Below are positions 35,145 through 42,907 of a stretch of DNA of 64,000 nucleotides, piece after piece. Numbering within the stretch: the stretch's first letter is position 1; each line of letters starts with the position of its first letter. This DNA comes from Nocardia veterana NBRC 100344 (GTDB lineage Bacteria; Actinomycetota; Actinomycetes; Mycobacteriales; Mycobacteriaceae), in contig NZ_BAGM01000028.1 of the NCBI RefSeq assembly GCF_000308855.1, positions 59,437 through 123,436 of the forward strand, written 5' to 3'. Position numbers and translations under genes: made by a program. The notes below the pieces were generated by a model that made no database searches, was not told the origin of the DNA, and worked only from the letters and a program-made list of their open reading frames with translations.

Positions 35145-35465
35145 GTGTCCGATGCCAAGCTAGAGATCCAGATGCTCCACGACCGGATCATGGTTCGCGT
35201 CTCGCCGGAGGAGGGTGAACGGCGTAGCAGCGGCGGCATTCTGATTCCCGCCACCGCGCAGGTGGCCAAGCGGCTGACCTGGGGTGAGGTCAGTGGGGTG
35301 GGTTCGCATGTGCGCAGTGTGACCGTCGGTGATCGGGTGCTGTTCAGCGCCGAGGACCAATTCGAGGTCGAGGTGCAGGGGCAGGCCTACCTGGTGCTGC
35401 GGGAACGCGATTTGCACGCGGTCGCCAGCGAGCGACCCGAACACGGCACCGGCCTGTACTTGTAG
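35145..35465 (+). CDS. GroES-like co-chaperonin family protein
   Basis: 106-residue protein with the GroES beta-barrel layout: IQMLHDRIMVRVSPEEGERR at the start, then SSGGILIPATAQVAKRLTWG (mobile-loop region) and VTVGDRVLFSAEDQFEVEVQ, ending in YLVLRERDLHAV. No groEL neighbour, so it is not the classic partner gene; a specialised or divergent co-chaperonin. Leaderless start expected from the spacing to TACACT. Confidence 0.75.
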   Translation: MSDAKLEIQMLHDRIMVRVSPEEGERRSSGGILIPATAQVAKRLTWGEVSGVGSHVRSVTVGDRVLFSAEDQFEVEVQGQAYLVLRERDLHAVASERPEHGTGLYL

Positions 35466-35539
35466 CCGCGACCGCCCCGCAACCTGTTCCGGTCTGCGGG
35501 ACGGCCGAGACCCCGGCCGGGCGGCCGGGGGCGAGTGCG

Positions 35540-37003
35540 TCAACGGGCCTGCCGAGGCAGCGCCAGCGCGGCGGCCAGCACCGCGGCCAGCACCGCGACC
35601 CCGGCCGCCGCGGCCGCCTCCATGGCGCTGACGTAGCTGCCGGTGGCCTGCCCGGCGCCGAGCGTCGAGAAGAAGATGGCACCGAGAACCGTTGCGCCGA
35701 TGGCATTTCCGAACTGCTGCGCAGTGGTGAGTACGCCGGCCGCCATTCCCGCCTGGGGTGCCGGTATGCCCGAGGACAGTACCGCCGAGACGACGGAGGG
35801 GATGGTCAGTCCGTTGCCGGTGCCGACGATCATCATGCCGGGGATCAGGGCGAGGGCGCCGACCTGCGAACCCATCCCGGCCAGTACGGCGAGCGTGATC
35901 GCGAGGCCGGTCAGGCTGGTGCAGGTCCCGATCGCCATGACCCGGTTGCCGAACCGGTTGGCGACCCGAGGAGCGAGGAACAGCGAGCTGCCCGCGAAGC
36001 ACAGACCCAGCGGAGCGAAGGCCAGGCCCGCCCGCAGCGGCGACAGGCCGAGCCCGCCCTGCAGCATCAGCGTCAGGCAGAGCATGAAGCCGGCGAAGAA
36101 GGTCAGGTACCCGCCCGCGATCACCAGTCCCAGGCTGAAGCTTCGTTCGCGCACCATGGTGGTGTCGAGCACCGGTTCGCCGCCGCGGCGCCGTAGCCGG
36201 TTCTCGTAGCGCAGTGTCGCCAGCAGGACCGGCGCCGCGGCTGCCATGGAGATCCAGGTCCACAGCGGCCAGCCCTCCGGCCGGCCCAGCGTTATCGGAA
36301 TCAGCAGCAGTGCCAGGGCCGCGGAAATCCCGACGGCGCCAACGGGATCCAGCCGCGCCCGGCGGGCGCTTCCGGTTCGGGGGAGCCAGCGGGCGGCCAG
36401 TACAGCCGCGACCAGTCCGATCGGCACATTGATGTAGAAGATGGTGCGCCAGCCCCAGCCGAACAGGTCGGCGTCGAGCAGCACACCGCCGAGCACCTGG
36501 CCCGCGACCGCACCGAGTCCGATGGTGGCGCCGAACGCGGCCATCGCCCGCGGGCGCTCGAGCGGCGGGAACAGCGTGTTGATCAGCGCCAGCATCTGCG
36601 GCACCATCAGCGCCGCGGTGCCGCCCTGCAGCACGCGCGCCCCGACCAGCGCCCACGCGTTGGGTGCGAGGCCGCAGAGCAGCGACGCCAGCGTGAAGGC
36701 CAGCATGCCGATGACGAACAGGCGCCGGTGGCCGAACAGATCGCCGAGCCGGCCGCCGGTGATCAGGCCGGAGGCGTAGGCGAAGCCGTAGCCGCCGACG
36801 ATCAGTTCCAGCGCCGCTTCGCTGGCATTCAGATCGTGTTGCAGCGACGAGGCGGCGACATTGACGACGAACCAATCGAACATCGCCATGAACATGGCAC
36901 TCAGCACCACCGGCAGCACCCGCCAGCGCGCGGGGTAGGGCACGCGGTCGGTTGCCGGTGGACTCGGAAGTGTTGGGGCGGTGGGTGTTTCGAGGATTGG
37001 CAT
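35540..37003 (-). CDS. MFS multidrug exporter (DHA2, EmrB/QacA type)
   Basis: 487-residue transporter with about 14 membrane helices. Motif A reads GGRLGDLFGHRRLFVIGM and motif C is around GATIGLGAVAGQVLGGVL. Cytoplasmic residues LDPVGAVGISAALALLLI start the second half. A proton-driven exporter of drugs or toxic compounds; substrate unknown. GGGGAG precedes ATG 37003. Divergent from a TetR gene with palindromic sites between, so this exporter is the likely target of that repressor. Confidence 0.88.
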   Translation of the reverse strand: MPILETPTAPTLPSPPATDRVPYPARWRVLPVVLSAMFMAMFDWFVVNVAASSLQHDLNASEAALELIVGGYGFAYASGLITGGRLGDLFGHRRLFVIGMLAFTLASLLCGLAPNAWALVGARVLQGGTAALMVPQMLALINTLFPPLERPRAMAAFGATIGLGAVAGQVLGGVLLDADLFGWGWRTIFYINVPIGLVAAVLAARWLPRTGSARRARLDPVGAVGISAALALLLIPITLGRPEGWPLWTWISMAAAAPVLLATLRYENRLRRRGGEPVLDTTMVRERSFSLGLVIAGGYLTFFAGFMLCLTLMLQGGLGLSPLRAGLAFAPLGLCFAGSSLFLAPRVANRFGNRVMAIGTCTSLTGLAITLAVLAGMGSQVGALALIPGMMIVGTGNGLTIPSVVSAVLSSGIPAPQAGMAAGVLTTAQQFGNAIGATVLGAIFFSTLGAGQATGSYVSAMEAAAAAGVAVLAAVLAAALALPRQAR

Positions 37004-37087
37004 AGGAAGCTCCCCGGAATCGGTCGAGGGTGTCGATGGCGCCGCGCTGCGCCGAGGGATGCGGATCGGTGTCCGCGAAGGATGTAA

Positions 37088-37103
37088 CTAACCGGTTGGT
37101 TAG
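37088..37103 (+). promoter_or_regulatory. TetR operator site 1
   Basis: CTAACC-GGTT-GGTTAG palindrome in the MFS/TetR gap, 84 bp from the MFS start. Confidence 0.6.
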
Positions 37104-37130
37104 AACTATTCCAGCGCCCACCGCATCATG

Positions 37131-37150
37131 TCAACCGATTAGTTGGTTAG
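37131..37150 (+). promoter_or_regulatory. TetR operator site 2 overlapping its own promoter
   Basis: TCAACC-N8-GGTTAG shares the half-site of site 1 and overlaps the -10 TAGCAT, so the repressor would control itself. Confidence 0.5.
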
Positions 37151-37153
37151 CAT
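37148..37153 (+). promoter_or_regulatory. predicted -10 TAGCAT of the TetR gene
   Basis: TAGCAT ends 7 nt before ATG 37161. Confidence 0.45.
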
Positions 37154-37160
37154 CGTTGTC

Positions 37161-37748
37161 ATGCCCCCGCGCGATCCCGAGGCCACCAAGGCCCGCATCT
37201 TCGAGGCGGCGACCGAGGAGTTCGCCGCCCATGGGATCGCCGGTGCCCGCGTCGATCGCATCGCCCGCAAGGCCAAGGCGAACAAGCAGCTGATCTACGC
37301 CTACTTCGGCGACAAACAGCACCTGTTCGAGCAGGTGCTGGAGAAGGCGATGCTCGACGTGGCCGCAGCGGTGTCGACCGATATCGACGACATCGACGCC
37401 TGGGTGGACGCCCATATCGCCTACCACCGCGAACATCCGGAGTTTCTCCGGCTCCAGATGTGGGAGGCGCTGGAACTCGCGCCGGATCAGGTGACCGCCG
37501 GCGAGGCCCGGGCGCGCCGCTACCGGGACAAGATCGAGAAGGTCGAGGCCGCGCAGCGGCGCGGGCTGCTGCGCGACGATATGCCGCCGGGATATCTGCT
37601 GACCCTGCTGACCGGATTGATCAACTATCAGCAGGCGCTTCCCCAATCCCGGCGGTTCGTCGTCGGCGGCCCCGACGATCCGGCGGAGCTGCGCAACTGG
37701 GTGCGCGACGCCGCGCGCCGGATCGTGGCGCCGCGCGAGGACGCCTGA
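37161..37748 (+). CDS. TetR-family repressor of the adjacent MFS exporter
   Basis: 195-residue TetR protein. DNA-binding domain residues about 7-55: IFEAATEEFAAHGIAGARVD, then KAKANKQLIYAYFGDKQHL. The helical C-domain has few aromatics. ATG 37161 fits the -10 spacing and the length; an upstream frame start at 37143 reads through the operator. Binding to the CTAACC/GGTTAG sites is predicted. Its 3' end is 6 bp from the convergent isochorismatase-like gene. Confidence 0.88.
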   Translation: MPPRDPEATKARIFEAATEEFAAHGIAGARVDRIARKAKANKQLIYAYFGDKQHLFEQVLEKAMLDVAAAVSTDIDDIDAWVDAHIAYHREHPEFLRLQMWEALELAPDQVTAGEARARRYRDKIEKVEAAQRRGLLRDDMPPGYLLTLLTGLINYQQALPQSRRFVVGGPDDPAELRNWVRDAARRIVAPREDA

Positions 37749-37753
37749 GCTCG

Positions 37754-38398
37754 CTAACGGCGCGCGGCGATCTCCGTCTCGAGGCCGGCCAGGTCCGTGG
37801 TCAGCGATCCGCCGGAGAAAGCCATTGCGGCATACGACCGTTCGGCCGCTTCGGGATGTCCGGCGCCACAGGCGTCGGTCACCATGATCGGCAGATAGCC
37901 CAGATCGATGGCATGCCGCACCGTCGGCTCGATACCGACCTCGAGGGCGATCCCCGCGATCACGACGGTATCGAGACGCAGGTCGCGCAGGGCGATATCC
38001 AGGGGAGTGCCGGCGAAGGCCGACATGGTGATCTTGTCGAAGACCACCTCGTCCGGGCCGGGGGTCAGTTCCGGCACCAGCTGATACTGCGGTGAACCCT
38101 GCGGGAACATCGATCGCACCCGGCTGGGATCGTCCACGTGCTGCCACGCCATGGCCGTCCGCAGCTGCGCCACCCCGGACGCGGCCGGCGGCAGTGACAT
38201 GTGCCGGGTGTAGAACACGCGAAAACCGTTGGCTCGCGCGGTGTCTCGAAGCCGGACGCAAGCATCGACGATCTGCTGTCCCGCGCTGATCTGACTGACG
38301 ATGCCGACCTGCATGTCGTAGATCAGCACTGCGGTCCGCGCCGGATCGCAGGCGTCCGCCACAGTCAGTGGGATGTCGAGTCCGAATGCATGGCGCAT
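37754..38398 (-). CDS. isochorismatase-like hydrolase, nucleophile cysteine replaced
   Basis: 214-residue cysteine-hydrolase fold. The Asp of the triad is visible in TAVLIYDMQVG and the Lys in VVFDKITMSAF. In the strand that normally ends with the Cys nucleophile (GVATNVCVEST in relatives), this protein reads GIALEVGIEPTVRHA, so the Cys is Gly. This is a recurrent variant, so the protein is not simply broken, but classic hydrolase chemistry is doubtful. AGGTGAG precedes ATG 38398. Operon with the small barrel protein 4 bp upstream. Confidence 0.8.
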   Translation of the reverse strand: MRHAFGLDIPLTVADACDPARTAVLIYDMQVGIVSQISAGQQIVDACVRLRDTARANGFRVFYTRHMSLPPAASGVAQLRTAMAWQHVDDPSRVRSMFPQGSPQYQLVPELTPGPDEVVFDKITMSAFAGTPLDIALRDLRLDTVVIAGIALEVGIEPTVRHAIDLGYLPIMVTDACGAGHPEAAERSYAAMAFSGGSLTTDLAGLETEIAARR

Positions 38399-38402
38399 GT
38401 GC

Positions 38403-38729
38403 TCACCTGGTCCGATCGTAGGGCTCGGCCGTGTCGACCGAGGCGTCCATGAGCGCCTCGAGCGGAAGCGGGGCGGTCACGGGAATGTAGGTCCAATCCA
38501 GAAAGCCCTTCTTGGACAAGGGGAAATCGTCCACATAGCGACGTGCCTCCGCGACGCTGTCCACCTCGAAGACGATCACCACGCCCGATTCGTCCGCACG
38601 GGCGTAGTTCTCCCGGACGATACCGGCCTTCCAGAGGCGCCACACATTGGCGACCTCCTCGGGCAGATACGGTGTGATGGTCTCGAGGGTGACCCCCGGT
38701 TTGAAGCGGTCGAAGGCGATAACTTTCAT
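38403..38729 (-). CDS. dimeric alpha/beta-barrel protein (muconolactone isomerase-like)
   Basis: 108-residue protein with the ferredoxin-like fold of dimeric alpha-beta barrels: strand MKVIAFDRFKPGV, helix EEVANVWRLWKAGI, strand SGVVIVFEVDS, helix VAEARRYVDDFPL. Members degrade or isomerise aromatic-ring products. ATG 38729 was chosen; a TTG 12 bases upstream is the other option. Paired with the isochorismatase-like gene and controlled probably by the divergent HxlR regulator. Confidence 0.75.
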   Translation of the reverse strand: MKVIAFDRFKPGVTLETITPYLPEEVANVWRLWKAGIVRENYARADESGVVIVFEVDSVAEARRYVDDFPLSKKGFLDWTYIPVTAPLPLEALMDASVDTAEPYDRTR

Positions 38730-38795
38730 GAGTCCATGCAAGTCCGGTGATTACAGTGTTACAAGAGCGCACTTTTCGGTAAGTAGGTGAGCGCG

Positions 38796-39128
38796 ATGTC
38801 GCAGCGGCGGTATTACTGCCCGGTCGAGGTCACTGTCGATCTGATCGGCGGGAAGTGGAAACCGGTGATCCTCGCGCATCTCAAAGAGGGTGTGCGGCGC
38901 TACGGGCAACTGCGCAGGGCCATGCCCTCGACCAGCGAGAAGATGCTCGTGCAGCAGTTGCGCGAGCTCGAAGCCGACGGTCTGATCAGCCGGACCGTCT
39001 TCGACACGGTTCCGCCGCAGGTGGAATACGATCTGACCGCCGAGGGCCGCAGTCTGGTACCGGTGTTGACGGCCCTGTACGAATGGGGCGAAAAGCGATG
39101 CGAGCGAGCCGGTATCGCGCTCGGCTGA
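38796..39128 (+). CDS. HxlR-family winged-helix regulator
   Basis: 110-residue HxlR protein: YYCPVEVTVDLIGGKWKPVI at the start, the winged-helix core RRYGQLRRAMPSTSEKMLVQ, and the wing RTVFDTVPPQVEYDLTAEG. The CPVE cysteine near residue 8 is conserved in redox or aldehyde-sensing HxlR members (function inferred). ATG 38796 was chosen with AGGTGAG upstream; GTG 38787 also possible. Divergent from the two-gene unit with a 66-bp gap. Confidence 0.87.
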   Translation: MSQRRYYCPVEVTVDLIGGKWKPVILAHLKEGVRRYGQLRRAMPSTSEKMLVQQLRELEADGLISRTVFDTVPPQVEYDLTAEGRSLVPVLTALYEWGEKRCERAGIALG

Positions 39129-39162
39129 GGTAGCCGGAGTTCGGAGCCGACGCGGACCGGTA

Positions 39163-39810
39163 TCAGGCGCCGGTCAGCACCTCGAGGCGATCACCATGGA
39201 CCGCCACCGCATCGTCGTCGGTCAGCGCCCAGTGCGGAGTTCCCGCCGCCCGCAGGCGCGCGGCCAGGCGGGTGCCGTGGCCCTCCGGATCGGTGCCCGG
39301 CGAATCGACGTGCGGCACGATCGGGCGGTCCACCAAACCCAAACCGTCCCATCGGGTTTCGATGCCACACGCGGGCGCCACTTCGGCGGGATCGTCCGCG
39401 TCCTCCAACCCGTGCAGATCGGGGGCCAACAGACAGGCGCCCGCGCTGTAGCCGGTGTAGGCCAGCGCGTCCTCCGCCAGCAGTGCGGGCAGCACGAGAT
39501 CCGCTCCGCTGCGGGCGAATTGGGCCCGCAGGACGAAGGTGTTCCCGCCGCGCACCCAGAGTGCGGGATACCGCCGCAGCACGCGCTCCAACTCCGCGGT
39601 ACGGCCGATATAGTCGCGCAGGTCGACCACGTCGGGACGGAATCCGCAGCGGCGCAAGGGAGCCCGGTCGCTGTTCACCGCACCGGCCCAGGCGGCCGGC
39701 CAGGCATCGCAGGCATTCGGAATCACCGCGATCGGCCCGGGGCCGCCGACCAGTTCGGCGAACCGGTCGTAGTGGGCGCCGAAGCGGTAGCTGGACAGGA
39801 AAAGCCGCAC
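39163..39810 (-). CDS. peptidase E-like (S51) protein
   Basis: 215-residue class I glutamine-amidotransferase-fold peptidase. The nucleophile elbow reads YTGYSAGACLL (Ser near residue 120), preceded by LWVRGGNTFVL and followed by the acidic and His region GLVDRPIVPHVDSPG. Peptidase E cuts N-terminal Asp-Xaa dipeptides in the cytoplasm. GTG 39810 is 6 bp after the mycothiol-enzyme gene, third in an operon. Confidence 0.8.
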   Translation of the reverse strand: MRLFLSSYRFGAHYDRFAELVGGPGPIAVIPNACDAWPAAWAGAVNSDRAPLRRCGFRPDVVDLRDYIGRTAELERVLRRYPALWVRGGNTFVLRAQFARSGADLVLPALLAEDALAYTGYSAGACLLAPDLHGLEDADDPAEVAPACGIETRWDGLGLVDRPIVPHVDSPGTDPEGHGTRLAARLRAAGTPHWALTDDDAVAVHGDRLEVLTGA

Positions 39811-39816
39811 GGCCGG

Positions 39817-40656
39817 TCAGAGGGTGAAGGCGAGATTGTCCGCGACCCGTACGCCGAGTTCACGATCGCCGGCGATCTCGATCTCGGCGCGGTGGTCCGC
39901 CGCGGTGCTCCGCCCGCCGCACAGCCGGGCGAACAGGCTCGAACCCAGCCGGATGGTGGTGTCGGCCGGGCGATCCAACTCCGCGACGACCTCTGCGCGG
40001 CCGTCGACTCGAATGTGTATCGCGCGGGCGACGGGCTCGGTCAATTCGATCGTGATGCGGGCCCCGTCCGGAGCCTTACCGCGTTTGACCACCACCCGCC
40101 CGAGGAAGGGTTCGATCTCGTCCACGGCCAGCTCGGCGCGCCGTCCGCCCTCGTTCGTTCCGAGCGCCGCGGCATCACCACCGAGAGCGTCGGTGATGTC
40201 GAGTTGATGCATCCAGCAGTCGAACAGGCGCACCCGCATGAATCGGCCGTAGGGCACCACCCCGATCGGGGAGCGGATATCGGCCTGCCAGGCGTCGTCG
40301 TCGGTGGCGGCCAGCGCGGCGCGGCGGCGGTCGGTCACCTCGACGAAACGGCGCAGCAGCTGTTCGCCGGGCAGTGGCCGCAGCGATTCCAGCCACATCT
40401 CGTTCAGCGCGCCGGTGTCGTTGCGGACATGGTCGAAGGCGCGCACGTCATTGCCGGCTTGCGGCAGCGGCTCGCCGAGCAGCATCGATTCGGTGCCGAC
40501 CACGTGGGCGAGCACATCGAAGACCGTCCAGCCCGGAAGCGGTGAGGGTAGCCGCCACCGATCCTCGTCGAGCCCGGCGGTAACGCGCGCCAGCTCATCC
40601 CACTGATCGGACAGGGCGCGGGTCAATTCGGTGCGGTCGAGTGCGGGTGCGGTCAT
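39817..40656 (-). CDS. maleylpyruvate isomerase-family mycothiol-dependent enzyme
   Basis: 279-residue DinB-fold protein. The metal ligands are visible in DVLAHVVGTES and DCWMHQLDITDAL, and the N-domain starts with a long helix (ELTRALSDQWDELARVTAGL). The C-terminal SCP2-like region follows. The family uses mycothiol, the actinobacterial thiol, in isomerisation, detoxification or transfer; the exact reaction is open. It starts in the last codons of the HIT gene (ATGA overlap). Confidence 0.82.
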   Translation of the reverse strand: MTAPALDRTELTRALSDQWDELARVTAGLDEDRWRLPSPLPGWTVFDVLAHVVGTESMLLGEPLPQAGNDVRAFDHVRNDTGALNEMWLESLRPLPGEQLLRRFVEVTDRRRAALAATDDDAWQADIRSPIGVVPYGRFMRVRLFDCWMHQLDITDALGGDAAALGTNEGGRRAELAVDEIEPFLGRVVVKRGKAPDGARITIELTEPVARAIHIRVDGRAEVVAELDRPADTTIRLGSSLFARLCGGRSTAADHRAEIEIAGDRELGVRVADNLAFTL

Positions 40657-41144
40657 GAGCGAGTCTCCCGATTCGTATCGTCGAATTCCGGCGCGGGTTG
40701 GTCGCGCGGCTCCGGGTCGGCGGCCAGGCGATCCAGTCCGGCACGGATCGCGGACGCGGTACCGACCGGCTCGTGCGGGCGGCGCAGCAGAAACCCGCGT
40801 GCGAAGGTGAACAGATCGCCACCTCGTCGCGGCACCACGTGCAGATGGACGTGGTGCACCGTTTGAAATGCCGCCGTACCGTCGTTGAGAACGAGGTTGG
40901 CGCCGTCGGCGGCCAAATCGCTGCGGCGCAACGCTTTTGCGAGGCGATGACCGACCCGGAACAGGTCGGCGCCGAGCTCGGCATCGAGATCGTCGAGGTG
41001 GGTGGCATGACGCTTGGGCACGACCAGGGTGTGGCCCCGGGTGATCGGCCGGATATCGAGGAAGGCGAGCACTCGCTCGTCCTCGTAGACCCGGGTCGCC
41101 GGGGCCTCGCCGGCGACGATCCGGCAGAAGATACAGCCACTCAC
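40653..41144 (-). CDS. HIT-family hydrolase (Hint/FHIT type)
   Basis: 163-residue HIT protein. Start CIFCRIVAGEAPATRVYED and the active-site motif HVHLHVVPR (near residue 95) are typical; these enzymes release nucleotides from phosphoramidates or dinucleoside polyphosphates. The zinc-type Cys pair CIFC is present; the C-terminus is a charged tail. The open frame extends upstream, but GTG 41144 with TAATGT 7 nt before it is the family start. First gene of a three-gene coupled operon. Confidence 0.87.
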   Translation of the reverse strand: MSGCIFCRIVAGEAPATRVYEDERVLAFLDIRPITRGHTLVVPKRHATHLDDLDAELGADLFRVGHRLAKALRRSDLAADGANLVLNDGTAAFQTVHHVHLHVVPRRGGDLFTFARGFLLRRPHEPVGTASAIRAGLDRLAADPEPRDQPAPEFDDTNRETRS

Positions 41145-41151
41145 CCGCCAG

Positions 41152-41157
41152 ACATTA
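41152..41157 (-). promoter_or_regulatory. predicted -10 TAATGT of the HIT operon
   Basis: Minus-strand TAATGT ends 7 nt before GTG 41144. Confidence 0.45.
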
Positions 41158-41294
41158 CGGCGTACGAGGCAACGGGTATAGACCCGCGCCTCAGCTGCGT
41201 GAACGGGCATTCGGGAGGAAAGCGGCCATATGGTGTGATGTTGATCTCAACTAATCTCACCGGCCTGCCGGGTACAGTTGCGAGAATTATTTCG

Positions 41295-41316
41295 GAACTT
41301 ACTGCAGAGTAAGTTC
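41295..41316 (+). promoter_or_regulatory. palindromic operator before the transhydrogenase operon
   Basis: 9-bp arms GAACTTACT / AGTAAGTTC around GCAG. Half-site AACTTAC matches the site before the MFS gene at 45475. Lies 80 bp before pntAa; could also fold as an RNA hairpin. Confidence 0.55.
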
Positions 41317-41396
41317 TGCTCGGCCAGACCGGTAACAGGCGGCCCACCTGACTGTCAGGGGGCCAGCTTGCCCGTCACAAGTAAGGAAGTTGACCA

Positions 41397-42563
41397 GTGG
41401 AGACAACGCAAAGCGCGAACGAGGGGGCGCCGCGCAGCGACGACGGTCGTGCTTCGCACAGCACGCGTGTCGGTGTGGTCCGTGAGACCGGTGCCGACGA
41501 GCGACGCGTCGCGTTGGTGCCGAAGATCATCCCGAGCCTGGTGAAGCAGGGCGTGCAAGTAGTCGTGGAAGCCGGCGCGGGTGTCGGGGCACTGATCCCC
41601 GACGAAGCCTACGAGGCGGCGGGCGCGACGATCGGTGATCCGTGGCAGGCCGAGGTCGTGGTGAAGGTGGCCCCGCCCAACGATGCCGAGATCGCCAAGC
41701 TGTCGCAGGGCCAGACGTTGATCGGTTTCCTGGCTCCGCGCAACGCGGACAACAAGATCGGCGCGCTGCAGAGTGCGGGCGTGCGGGCGTTCGCGGTGGA
41801 GGCGATTCCGCGGATCTCGCGGGCGCAGGTGATGGATGCGTTGTCGTCGCAGGCGAACGTCGCCGGATACAAGGCGGTGTTGCTGGCGGCATCGGAGTCG
41901 ACGCGGTTCTTCCCGATGCTGACCACGGCTGCGGGCACGGTGAAGCCGGCGACCGTGCTGGTGCTCGGTGTGGGTGTGGCGGGTCTGCAGGCTTTGGCGA
42001 CCGCCAAGCGCCTGGGAGCGCGCACGACCGGTTACGACGTGCGGCCCGAGGTGGCCGACCAGGTGCGGTCGGTCGGCGCGCAGTGGCTGGATCTGGGTAT
42101 CGACGCGGCCGGTGAGGGCGGCTACGCCCGCGAGCTGACCGAGGACGAAAAGGCCCAGCAGCAGCAGGCTTTGGAAGACGCGATCAAGGGTTTCGACGTG
42201 GTGATCACCACCGCGCTGGTACCGGGTCGGCCGGCGCCGCGGCTGGTGACCGCGGCCGCGGTGGAGGGGATGAAGCCCGGCAGCGTGATCGTCGACCTCG
42301 CGGGTGAAACCGGCGGTAACTGCGAGCTGACCGAGCCCGGTAAGACGGTGGTCAAGCACGGTGTGACGATCTGCTCGCCGCTGAATCTGCCGGCCACGAT
42401 GCCGGAGCACGCGTCGGAGCTGTACTCGAAGAATATTGCGGCACTGCTGGAGTTGATGCTGACCGACGGCAAACTCGAGCCGGACTTCTCCGATCAGGTG
42501 CTCGCCGATTCCTGTGTGGCCGGTGCGCCGAGCCGTCCCGCCGACTCCGAGGAGCAGGGCTGA
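41397..42563 (+). CDS. pntAa: NAD(P) transhydrogenase alpha subunit, NAD-binding part
   Basis: 388-residue soluble dI subunit of the proton-pumping transhydrogenase, which makes NADPH from NADH using the proton gradient. Residues about 25-170 form the first alanine-dehydrogenase-like lobe (GVVRETGADERRVALVPKII), and the Rossmann fold has VLVLGVGVAGLQALATAKRL. C-terminal PEHASELYSKNIAALLELM leads to the membrane part. GTG 41397 follows AAGGAAG. Its stop overlaps pntAb by one base. Confidence 0.95.
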   Translation: METTQSANEGAPRSDDGRASHSTRVGVVRETGADERRVALVPKIIPSLVKQGVQVVVEAGAGVGALIPDEAYEAAGATIGDPWQAEVVVKVAPPNDAEIAKLSQGQTLIGFLAPRNADNKIGALQSAGVRAFAVEAIPRISRAQVMDALSSQANVAGYKAVLLAASESTRFFPMLTTAAGTVKPATVLVLGVGVAGLQALATAKRLGARTTGYDVRPEVADQVRSVGAQWLDLGIDAAGEGGYARELTEDEKAQQQQALEDAIKGFDVVITTALVPGRPAPRLVTAAAVEGMKPGSVIVDLAGETGGNCELTEPGKTVVKHGVTICSPLNLPATMPEHASELYSKNIAALLELMLTDGKLEPDFSDQVLADSCVAGAPSRPADSEEQG

Positions 42564-42904
42564 TGTATACCGAGCTGTTGGCCAATATCGCGATTCTGGT
42601 GTTGTCCGGATTCGTGGGTTTCGCGGTGATCTCCAAGGTGCCCAACACCTTGCACACCCCGTTGATGTCGGGCACCAACGCGATTCACGGCATCGTGGTG
42701 CTGGGCGCGCTGGTGACGCTGGGCAAGGTCGAGCACCCGTCGGTGATCACGCAGATCATTCTGTTCGTCGCGGTGGTGTTCGGAACGCTGAACGTGATCG
42801 GTGGTTTCGTGGTGACCGACCGGATGCTGGGGATGTTCAAGGGTAAGAAGCCCGCTGCGTCGGGCGCGGAGCGCTCCGGAAGCACTGAGAAGGCGGGCCG
42901 CTGA
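42563..42904 (+). CDS. pntAb: NAD(P) transhydrogenase alpha subunit, membrane part
   Basis: 113-residue membrane subunit with three helices (residues about 5-22, 40-57, 62-85: LLANIAILVLSGFVGFAVIS, GIVVLGALVTLG, IILFVAVVFGTLNVIGGFVV). It forms part of the proton channel with PntB. Ends with a Lys/Ser-rich tail. Starts in the stop of pntAa (TGATG). Confidence 0.93.
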   Translation: MYTELLANIAILVLSGFVGFAVISKVPNTLHTPLMSGTNAIHGIVVLGALVTLGKVEHPSVITQIILFVAVVFGTLNVIGGFVVTDRMLGMFKGKKPAASGAERSGSTEKAGR

Positions 42905-42907
42905 GTC

